A DNA stretch of 15,877 bases from CAZFXZ01 sp964523165 (GTDB lineage: Bacteria > Patescibacteriota > Patescibacteriia > JACRDY01): NCBI GenBank assembly GCA_964523165.1, contig CAZFXZ010000015.1:1-15877 (forward strand). The letters run 5' to 3'. Below are positions 8,583 through 14,302 of this stretch, piece after piece. How positions within the stretch are numbered: the stretch's first letter is position 1; every line of letters starts with the position of its first letter. The position numbers and the translations under genes were made by a program. The notes beneath the pieces are model-generated. The model was not told the DNA's origin. It did no database searches and saw nothing but the letters and a program-made list of their open reading frames with translations.

Positions 8583-8614
8583 AAACGGGGTTGGCGGTCG
8601 TCGGCCCCGTTTTT
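8583..8614 (+). terminator. Rho-independent terminator after greA
   Basis: AAACGGGG at 8583-8590 pairs with CCCCGTTT at 8605-8612. Two G-T pairs, one G-C pair and another G-T pair extend the stem inward around a six-base loop (8595-8600). T residues at 8610-8614 end the structure. It sits 15 bases after the greA stop and just before the lysS promoter. Confidence 0.9.
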
Positions 8615-8615
8615 G

Positions 8616-8643
8616 TTGCCAAAAATGAGGATTTTGCTACAAT
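8616..8643 (+). promoter_or_regulatory. Promoter of the lysS-ftsQ unit
   Basis: The -35 TTGCCA (8616-8621, one mismatch to consensus) and the -10 TACAAT (8638-8643, one mismatch) are 16 bases apart, and TG at 8635-8636 makes it an extended -10. It begins directly after the greA terminator. The predicted start of transcription, about 8650, is only a few bases before the lysS ATG at 8653, so the mRNA would be leaderless or nearly so. Confidence 0.75.
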
Positions 8644-8652
8644 GTAATCAAT

Positions 8653-10206
8653 ATGTTTTGGGTCCAAGAAGAAATCACACAAATCATCAAAGAGCGCCCG
8701 GCGCCATTTTTGGTTACTGACTACAAAACTCCATCTGGTAAAGTCCATGTTGGAGCGTTGCGTGGCGTCTTGGTCCACGAAGCCATTTATCGGGCTTTAT
8801 TAGCCGCTGGGCAAAAGGCCACTTATTTGTATGGTTTTGATGATTTTGATCCGATGGATGGCCTACCATCTTATTTGGATAAAGAAAAATGGCAACAATA
8901 CATGGGTTTACCACTTTGCAATATTCCTTCACCCCAACCGGGTTTTAAAAGTTATGCTGATTATTACGCCCAAGATTTTTTGACCGTCATTGGCAAGTTG
9001 GGCGTTAAGCCACAAATCGTTTGGGACTCTGAGGGTTATAAAAATGGTGATTACAATGACTCAATAAAAATTGCTCTCGACAATTCTGAAGCCATAAGAA
9101 AAATTTATAAAGATGTTTCTGGTTCTGATAAACCTCAAGGTTGGTACCCGCTCAATGTTGTTTGTCCACAATGTGGCAAGATTGGCACGACCCAAGTCAC
9201 GGACTGGGATGGTCAAGAGGTAACTTTTAGTTGTTTGCCGGATTACGTTGATTGGGCTAAAGGTTGTGGCTACGCCGGAAAAATCTCGCCCTTTAATGGT
9301 AATTCTAAACTACCTTATAAACTAGCCATTGTGGCCCGTTGGCTATTTCGCCAAACTGACGTTGAATTGGCGGGTATGGATCATTACACTAAGGGCGGAA
9401 GTTTTTATGTCGCTCGAGCTATTGCCGAACAAGTGTTCAAAATTGCCCCGGCCTACGGTCATGCCTATGAGTGGTTTATGATCGGTGGTAGTAAAATGAG
9501 TTCATCTAAAGGTGTTGGAGCATCAGCTCAAGAAGTTAGCGATTTATTGCCGCCAACTCTAACGCGTTTTTTGATGTTGCGTCCTCCAGCTCGGCGCCGG
9601 GTTGATTTTGACTTGGCTGGCGAAGCCGTACCTAGACTGTACGATGAGTTTGATCGTTGCGTCGACGCCTATTTACAAGATCCTAGTTCTGATTTAGCCC
9701 AAGCTTATAGCATCGCCAGACTAGACGACAAAGAATCACTAGTTTACAGATTGCGTTTTTCTAAAATTGCTTATTTGTTGCAAATGCCTCGCGCTGATAT
9801 TTGGCAATATGCCGAAAATGAAAAAGGTAGCGAGCTAACCACCTCTGAACGCGCGCAAATTGAAGAGCGTTTAGAATATGCTAAAAAATGGCTAAAAAGT
9901 TATGCTCCGGATAACTATCTCTTTACCGTTCAAGAAAAACTACCCCAACTTGATTTAACTGATCAGCAAAAAAATATTTTGCGTTTGATCCATGAAGAGC
10001 TATTTAAACATGAAACTTTGAATGGTGAGGTCGTCCATCACGCTTTGCATCAAATTAAAAAAGATCACAACATCGAACCGAGCGATTTATTTAGTCCGCT
10101 TTATAAAATATTTTTAGCTAAAGATTCCGGTCCGCAGGCCGGTTGGCTTTTGGCCTCACTGGATCGCAATTTTGTTTTGCAGCGACTTAAAGAAGCCAGC
10201 GCTTAA
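8653..10206 (+). CDS. lysS: Lysyl-tRNA synthetase, class I (archaeal type)
   Basis: This enzyme charges tRNA-Lys. The 517-residue protein is the class I form (also called lysK) typical of most archaea, spirochaetes and some alphaproteobacteria, and unrelated in fold to the class II LysRS of most bacteria. The HIGH-type motif is HVGA at residues 32-35 within TPSGKVHVGALRG. The KMSKS-type motif is KMSSSKG at about residues 281-287. Between them is a cysteine-bearing segment starting CPQCGK at about residue 171. The C-terminal half is helical, as expected for the anticodon-binding cage. It is the first gene after a terminator-promoter pair and has at most a few untranslated bases and no ribosome site. 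It lies one base upstream of the nucleotidyltransferase gene. Confidence 0.95.
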   Translation: MFWVQEEITQIIKERPAPFLVTDYKTPSGKVHVGALRGVLVHEAIYRALLAAGQKATYLYGFDDFDPMDGLPSYLDKEKWQQYMGLPLCNIPSPQPGFKSYADYYAQDFLTVIGKLGVKPQIVWDSEGYKNGDYNDSIKIALDNSEAIRKIYKDVSGSDKPQGWYPLNVVCPQCGKIGTTQVTDWDGQEVTFSCLPDYVDWAKGCGYAGKISPFNGNSKLPYKLAIVARWLFRQTDVELAGMDHYTKGGSFYVARAIAEQVFKIAPAYGHAYEWFMIGGSKMSSSKGVGASAQEVSDLLPPTLTRFLMLRPPARRRVDFDLAGEAVPRLYDEFDRCVDAYLQDPSSDLAQAYSIARLDDKESLVYRLRFSKIAYLLQMPRADIWQYAENEKGSELTTSERAQIEERLEYAKKWLKSYAPDNYLFTVQEKLPQLDLTDQQKNILRLIHEELFKHETLNGEVVHHALHQIKKDHNIEPSDLFSPLYKIFLAKDSGPQAGWLLASLDRNFVLQRLKEASA

Positions 10207-10207
10207 T

Positions 10208-10630
10208 ATGAAAAAGGTCATGGTTTTTGGGACTTTTGATTATCTTCATCCGGGCCACCGTGATTTTTTTGCCCAAGCTAAAAAGCACGGAGATTATTTA
10301 ATGGTCGTCGTGGCTTTAGACGAAAATGTTTTAAAAATCAAAGGTCAACTGCCGGATTATTCGCAAGTCCAACGTTTACGTCGCGTGCAAAATTGTCCGG
10401 AAGTCGATCTGGCGATTTTGGGTCAAGAGCAAGATCGTCTGGCGGTAATAATAGAAAACAAACCAGCGGTGATTTGTCTGGGTTATGATCAAGATGTTGA
10501 TATAGAGACTTTAAAATCAAATTTATTATCGTCCGGCTTAGAGCCGGAAATTTATCGTTTGTCGGCTTATCAACCAGACCTTTACAAAAGCTCAATCATT
10601 CGTCACAAATTATTACAAACATATGCTTGA
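10208..10630 (+). CDS. RibL/TagD-like nucleotidyltransferase
   Basis: This is a 140-residue single-domain member of the HxGH nucleotidyltransferase superfamily, which transfers AMP or CMP to a phosphorylated substrate. The N-terminus has GTFDYLHPGHRDFF with the catalytic HPGH at residues 14-17. The sequence also has a VVVALDENVLKIKG-type strand and loop, an ICLGYDQDV motif near residue 95, and YKSSIIRHKL near the C-terminus, where the ISSTK-type motif of the superfamily lies. The LGYDQ motif and overall pattern resemble archaeal RibL FAD synthetase more than Bacillus TagD (glycerol-3-phosphate cytidylyltransferase), but the substrate cannot be decided here. The start chosen is the ATG at 10208, one base after the lysS stop; an upstream in-frame start at 10172 would only add lysS-overlapping sequence. 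The TGA stop overlaps serS by 8 bases. Confidence 0.82.
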   Translation: MKKVMVFGTFDYLHPGHRDFFAQAKKHGDYLMVVVALDENVLKIKGQLPDYSQVQRLRRVQNCPEVDLAILGQEQDRLAVIIENKPAVICLGYDQDVDIETLKSNLLSSGLEPEIYRLSAYQPDLYKSSIIRHKLLQTYA

Positions 10631-11870
10631 TATAAATCTATTAGTCAACCAACCACAAGAAGTCAAAGCTGCTTTATTGAAAAGATTGGACGCCAAAACC
10701 ATCGACGCGGTGTTGTCAAAAGTTACCAAACTCGAGGCTAAGCGAAAAAATATTATCAGCCAAGCCGATGCTTTGAAAGCTAGTCGCAATGCCGCCTCCA
10801 AGACCAAGCCAACACCTGAAGTGATAGACAAGATGAAAAAAGTTGGCGAAGAAATTTCTCTACTCGATAAAGAGTTGTCTGAAGTTGAAGAAGAATTAAA
10901 ACAAACAGTTGGTCAACTGCCAAATATGCCAGCCGACGATGTCGTAGCTGGCGATAAAGAAGCCAATGAGGTGGTAAAAACTTGGGGGACTAAAGCAAAT
11001 TTTGATTTTAAGGCCAAAGATCACGTCGAGCTAGCTACCGACCTAGGACTAATTGATTACGAACGAGGAGTTAAAATGTCAGGCAGTGGCTTTTGGGTTT
11101 ATCGCGGTTTGGGTGCCGAATTAGAGTGGGCCTTGCTTAATTATTTTATGGAATTTCATCGGAGCAATGGCTATACTTTTATTTTGCCGCCATATTTATT
11201 GACCGAAGAATCGGCTTATACTTCTGGTCATTTGCCAAAATTTCGCGATGATTTGTTTTGGACGCAAGACAAACTCTGTTTAAATGCCACTTCTGAGATG
11301 ATGATTGGTAATTATCATCGCGATGAAATATTAAAAGAAGAAAATCTGCCGATCAAATATTATGCTTATTCGGCCTGTTTTCGTCGGGAAGCCGGCTCCC
11401 ATCGGGCCGAAGAACGGGGGATGATTCGCGGTCATCAATTTAATAAAATTGAAATGTTTCAGTTCACTAGCCCAACCGAATCTGAGAGCGCTCTGCAAGA
11501 ACTCGTGGGTAATGCCGAGAAATTAGTTGAGGGTTTGGGCTTACATTATCAGACCGTCAAACTTTCCGCCGGTGATGCCAGTGCGGCCATGAAAAAGACT
11601 TTTGACATTGAAGTTTGGATCCCGAGTATGAATATTTATAAAGAAGTTTCCAGTGCATCAAACGCTGGTGATTACCAAGCTCGGCGCGGTAATATTCGTT
11701 ACAAAACCGAGTCGGGCAAAAATGAATTTGTCCACACGTTAAATGCTTCCGGTCTAGCTACTAGTCGTTTAGTCCCGGCCATCTTAGAGCAATTTCAACA
11801 ACCAGACGGCAGCGTTGTAATACCTAAAGTCTTGCGACCATACCTCAATAACAAAGAAAAAATTGGCTAA
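10623..11870 (+). CDS. serS: Seryl-tRNA synthetase
   Basis: This class II synthetase charges tRNA-Ser and tRNA-Sec-type substrates with serine. The 415-residue protein starts with the family's N-terminal coiled-coil arm (about residues 25-100) that grips the long variable arm of tRNA-Ser, ending at QLPNMPADDV. Motif 2 is FRREAGSHRAEERGMIRGHQ at about residues 252-271. Motif 3 is around LNASGLATSRLVPAILEQF at about residue 373. The serine-binding region has EVSSASNAGDYQARR, with Ala in place of the Cys found in many homologues. It starts inside the end of the preceding gene (8-base overlap) without a ribosome site, so it is probably translationally coupled. It ends 4 bases before ddl. Confidence 0.97.
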   Translation: MLDINLLVNQPQEVKAALLKRLDAKTIDAVLSKVTKLEAKRKNIISQADALKASRNAASKTKPTPEVIDKMKKVGEEISLLDKELSEVEEELKQTVGQLPNMPADDVVAGDKEANEVVKTWGTKANFDFKAKDHVELATDLGLIDYERGVKMSGSGFWVYRGLGAELEWALLNYFMEFHRSNGYTFILPPYLLTEESAYTSGHLPKFRDDLFWTQDKLCLNATSEMMIGNYHRDEILKEENLPIKYYAYSACFRREAGSHRAEERGMIRGHQFNKIEMFQFTSPTESESALQELVGNAEKLVEGLGLHYQTVKLSAGDASAAMKKTFDIEVWIPSMNIYKEVSSASNAGDYQARRGNIRYKTESGKNEFVHTLNASGLATSRLVPAILEQFQQPDGSVVIPKVLRPYLNNKEKIG

Positions 11871-11874
11871 CGAT

Positions 11875-12951
11875 ATGCCAAAAAATAAAAAAATAAATGT
11901 TTATGTAGTCTGTGGTGGTAAGTCCGGTGAACACGAGGTTTCTATCGTCTCGGCTTTGTCGGTGATGAAGGCTTTAGATAAAAAAAAGTATAATATTATT
12001 CCGGTTGGTATTACCAAGACCGGACAGTGGATGATTGGCGTCGGGGTTGTCAAAGCTCTACAGTCTGGCAGATTCAATAAAAAATTGGCCTTAAAAAACT
12101 TTAACAATTTGTCGGGCGTAGTCTTTCCAGTCTTGCACGGCACTTATGGTGAGGATGGCAAAATCCAAGGGTTGTTAGAAATTTTAAATTTGGCCTACGT
12201 TGGCGGTGAAGTTTTGGGTAGTGCTATAGCCATGGATAAAGTTGTCCAAAAACAATTAGTCCAACAAGTTGGTTTGCCGGTGGTCAATTATGATTGGTTT
12301 TATAAAGCCGATTGGCAAAAGTCAGCAGCGGTAATTTTGCGCCGTTTGACGGTTTTAAAATTCCCACTTTTTGTGAAGCCCGCCAATCTGGGTTCGTCGG
12401 TCGGCATTAGTAAAGCCAATAATAAAAATGAATTATTAAAAGCTATTAAATTAGCCTTAAAATTTGATGACAAAATCATCGTCGAAGAGGGGATAATCAA
12501 ACCTCGTGAATTGCAATGTGGCGTTTTGGGTAATAGTGATCCGCAAGCCAGTATCGTGGGTGAAGTTGTGCCGATGGGGGAATTTTATGACTTTGCCGCC
12601 AAATACTACGATGACAAAACGGCTTATTATTTTCCAGCTAAAAATTTATCGGCCGGTATTATCAAACAAACTCAAAGTCTGTCAATCAAAACTTTTAAGT
12701 TGCTAAACCTTTATGGTTTGGCCCGCGTCGAATTTTTTTTGGATAAAAAAAATAAACTTTATGTCAACGAGGTAAATACCATGCCCGGCTTTACTTCACA
12801 CAGTATTTATCCGAAGTTATGGCAAGCTAGCGGATTAGATTACTCTCGGCTTTTAGATAAACTTATCAGTTTGGCGCTCGCCAGACATCAGCAAAAAAAT
12901 AAATTAACGACGGATTTTTCTTCAGGTAGTGATTGGTACAAAAATAGCTAA
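11875..12951 (+). CDS. ddl: D-alanine--D-alanine ligase
   Basis: Ddl joins two D-Ala molecules using ATP to supply the dipeptide end of the peptidoglycan stem. The 358-residue ATP-grasp protein has GGKSGEHEVSIVSAL at residues 14-28 with catalytic Glu21, HGTYGEDGKIQGLLE at about 85-99, KPANLGSSVGISKA at about 166-179, and NEVNTMPGFTSHSIYP at about 297-312, which holds Mg-binding residues. The omega-loop segment FYDFAAKYYDDKTAYYFPA keeps the Lys-Tyr pair of D-Ala-D-Ala enzymes rather than the His of VanA-type D-Ala-D-Lac ligases, so ordinary Ddl activity is predicted. I chose the ATG at 11875. A TTG at 11863 is in frame but overlaps serS and adds nothing conserved. It lies 2 bases before ftsQ, the classical ddl-ftsQ pairing. 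Confidence 0.96.
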   Translation: MPKNKKINVYVVCGGKSGEHEVSIVSALSVMKALDKKKYNIIPVGITKTGQWMIGVGVVKALQSGRFNKKLALKNFNNLSGVVFPVLHGTYGEDGKIQGLLEILNLAYVGGEVLGSAIAMDKVVQKQLVQQVGLPVVNYDWFYKADWQKSAAVILRRLTVLKFPLFVKPANLGSSVGISKANNKNELLKAIKLALKFDDKIIVEEGIIKPRELQCGVLGNSDPQASIVGEVVPMGEFYDFAAKYYDDKTAYYFPAKNLSAGIIKQTQSLSIKTFKLLNLYGLARVEFFLDKKNKLYVNEVNTMPGFTSHSIYPKLWQASGLDYSRLLDKLISLALARHQQKNKLTTDFSSGSDWYKNS

Positions 12952-12953
12952 AC

Positions 12954-13883
12954 ATGAACTTCAAAAAGTTTGGAGCAAAAAAATTTAGAGGAGCCTCGGG
13001 TCGGATCGTGCCGCGTCGTAATGCCTTATTGGGTGGCAATTCGGCTTTGGGTAGCTATCGCCATCGCCAATATTTTTGGCAACGCCGATCCTTTAAACTT
13101 TGGCTAATACTCATAGCCGTAGCCATTGTTATATTGTTGTACCTGCTTTTTGGTCGCGTTATATTTACCATCAAAACCATTAGCGTTCAGGGTCTAAAAA
13201 CTCTAAGTACACAAGAAATTGAACAAATTGTCAATAGTCAAGAGGCCAAGCGGCGCTGGCTAGTCTTTAGTCAGCAGAATCTATGGGTTTTTGACTCAAA
13301 AATGGCCGAAAATAGCTTGCGAGAGCGCTTTATGTTAGATAGTGTCAAAATTAAAAAAAGACCCCTAGGAAAGCTAAAAATTGAGCTTAGTGAGAAGTCA
13401 AATCAGCTGACGTGGGTGAGTGGGGAGGATTATTATTATCTAGATCCCAACGGCTTGGCGGTCAAAGATATATTAGTAGCCAATATCGAAGTCGTGGAAG
13501 GTGATAATGACAACCAAGCTAACGCGGCGGCTTTGATTGACAGTGAGGCGATTGATCAAAACTTACCTAAGGTTATAGACGATAGTGTTAGGCCGCTAGA
13601 AGTTGGTCAGCAGGTCTTAACCGCTTCGACCGTGTCGTTTATTAATGCGCTTGATAATCAATTAAAACAACTCGACCTGACCGTAACAAGTTATAGCATG
13701 GCCAACAGTTCAGCCACGGAAATTATTGCTAAGACTAATAAAGGTTTTGATATTTATTTTAATACCAGTAATGATTTAGAGCGACAGATCGCCAATCTAA
13801 AATTAGTTTTAAAAGAAAAAGTCGGGGATAGTCGAGTGGAGTATATCGACCTGCGGTTTGGCAATAAAGTTTATATCAAGTAA
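12954..13883 (+). CDS. ftsQ: Cell division protein FtsQ
   Basis: FtsQ/DivIB is a bitopic membrane protein that links early and late divisome components. The 309-residue protein has a strongly basic, glycine-containing cytoplasmic N-terminus (residues 1-48), one membrane segment at about 49-67 (LWLILIAVAIVILLYLLF) and then a POTRA domain (FTIKTISVQGLKTLSTQEI onward, about 71-140), followed by the FtsQ beta domain (YYYLDPNGLAVKDI at about 160-173). This architecture and the position directly after ddl identify it despite low sequence conservation. The part around residues 178-200 is rich in Asp, Asn and Ala and may be a lineage-specific loop. ftsA and ftsZ, common next genes, do not follow; a convergent intergenic region does. 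Confidence 0.9.
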   Translation: MNFKKFGAKKFRGASGRIVPRRNALLGGNSALGSYRHRQYFWQRRSFKLWLILIAVAIVILLYLLFGRVIFTIKTISVQGLKTLSTQEIEQIVNSQEAKRRWLVFSQQNLWVFDSKMAENSLRERFMLDSVKIKKRPLGKLKIELSEKSNQLTWVSGEDYYYLDPNGLAVKDILVANIEVVEGDNDNQANAAALIDSEAIDQNLPKVIDDSVRPLEVGQQVLTASTVSFINALDNQLKQLDLTVTSYSMANSSATEIIAKTNKGFDIYFNTSNDLERQIANLKLVLKEKVGDSRVEYIDLRFGNKVYIK

Positions 13884-13921
13884 TCTGGTTAGTTAATCAG
13901 CCGTGGTCTAGTCCGGAGAAT

Positions 13922-13987
13922 AAAATAAATAAATTAAATAATATTAATATTATTATAGTAAATAATATTTTTTTTATTTATTATTTT
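13922..13987 (+). repeat. Long A/T-only imperfect inverted repeat
   Basis: The inner stem pairs AATATTATT (13946-13954) perfectly with AATAATATT (13961-13969) around a six-base loop ATAGTA. An outer stem pairs 13922-13934 with 13976-13987 with one bulged base. Between them is an unequal A-rich/T-rich internal loop. The T run at 13968-13975 follows the inner stem, so it could act as a weak terminator for ftsQ transcripts, but an all-AU stem would be inefficient. Confidence 0.6.
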
Positions 13988-14013
13988 TAGGGGAGATATT
14001 AAATTAATAATAA

Positions 14014-14044
14014 ATAAATTATTTTGATCTTTGATCTAATTTAT
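14014..14044 (+). repeat. Hairpin with nested GATC stem
   Basis: ATAAATTA (14014-14021) pairs perfectly with TAATTTAT (14037-14044). Inside, GATC at 14026-14029 and GATC at 14033-14036 form a second 4-bp stem with a three-base loop, and a TTTT bulge lies on the 5' side. It lies inside the 13988-14161 inverted repeat. Confidence 0.5.
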
Positions 14045-14092
14045 CAGCCCTAAGACCTAAATAGCTATCAGTTGACCTTAAAAGGTATTATA

Positions 14093-14122
14093 AGAGACGC
14101 ATAAGATACATTGTGCGACTCT
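14093..14122 (+). repeat. Hairpin with A-A mismatch and 8-base loop
   Basis: AGAG (14093-14096) pairs with CTCT (14119-14122) and CGCATA (14098-14103) pairs with TGTGCG (14112-14117), including one T-G pair. The two helices are separated by a symmetric A-A mismatch (14097/14118), and the loop is AGATACAT. It is the most GC-rich helix of the intergenic region and is not followed by a T run, so it is not a simple terminator. Confidence 0.55.
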
Positions 14123-14222
14123 AAACTAAGACTTTAATCCATGGCCATTAGTCCTCCCCTATAATATTAATAACCGCGGTCCTGACTGACGAATAAAATA
14201 TGGCTCAATAATTTCTTGATTA

Positions 14223-14264
14223 AAAAAAATAACTCACCTCTTTTATGACGTCAGTTATTTTTTT
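14223..14264. terminator. Bidirectional terminator between ftsQ and the M23 gene
   Basis: AAAAAAATAACT at 14223-14234 is perfectly complementary over 12 bases to AGTTATTTTTTT at 14253-14264, with an 18-base loop that contains the end of a TGACGTCA palindrome. The A tract on one side and T tract on the other give a U-run after the stem in both directions. The M23 gene ends about 40 bases away, and ftsQ converges from the other side. Confidence 0.8.
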
Positions 14265-14302
14265 AAGAAATAAAACTTTATAGTAATATTTTATCCCCTA
14301 TT

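Larger units (their letters stand above)
13988..14161 (+). repeat. Long-range inverted repeat enclosing a 158-base segment
   Basis: TAGGGGAG at 13988-13995 is perfectly complementary to CTCCCCTA at 14154-14161, and weaker A/T complementarity continues outward. In a plus-strand RNA these would close a domain that contains the hairpins at 14014-14044, 14075-14086 and 14093-14122, an arrangement like the closing stem of a structured RNA. The eight-base match could also be coincidental. Confidence 0.45.
13884..14302 (+). other. AT-rich convergent intergenic region with several inverted repeats
   Basis: About 420 bases between the ftsQ stop and the stop of the convergent M23 gene hold no plausible protein gene on either strand. 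The stretch is much more AT-rich than its neighbours. It contains a 7-bp hairpin right after ftsQ (13885-13900), a long A/T-only inverted repeat (13922-13987), three further hairpins, a long-range complementary pair, and a bidirectional terminator (14223-14264). I see no tRNA, tmRNA, RNase P, SRP or 6S signature. It may encode an unrecognised structured RNA or be only spacer and terminator sequence. Confidence 0.6.

Noticed and set aside
8581..8778. Minus-strand open frame over the greA terminator and lysS start
   Set aside because: It crosses a strong terminator and promoter and overlaps the conserved N-terminus of lysS; no domain is visible.
10172..10207. Longer N-terminus for the RibL-like protein
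   Set aside because: The extra 12 residues lie inside the lysS 3' end, while the ATG at 10208 gives the standard start just before the first beta strand.
10628..10630. Possible recoding of UGA (as in Gracilibacteria/Absconditabacteria), since TGA is the only rare stop here
   Set aside because: Reading through the TGA at 10628 adds a Ser/Arg/Gln-rich stretch that merely overlaps serS in another frame. The RibL-like protein is full length without it, so TGA is a normal stop.
11643..11685. SSASN instead of SSCSN in the serine-binding region of SerRS as a defective enzyme
   Set aside because: All class II motifs are intact, and Ala at this position is known among functional SerRS homologues, so it is ordinary variation.
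11863..11874. TTG start for ddl overlapping serS
   Set aside because: The ATG four codons later is a stronger start and gives the usual short lead before the conserved VCGGKSGEHEVS segment.
14072..14094. Promoter-like TTGACC followed by TATTAT or TATAAG in the intergenic region
   Set aside because: The spacers are only about 8 or 11 bases, too short for a sigma-70-type promoter.
13884..14222. Known RNA genes (tRNA, tmRNA, RNase P, SRP, 6S) in the gap
   Set aside because: No T-loop, CCA end, tag frame, conserved RNase P core or SRP GGAAGCAG-type motif could be found on either strand.
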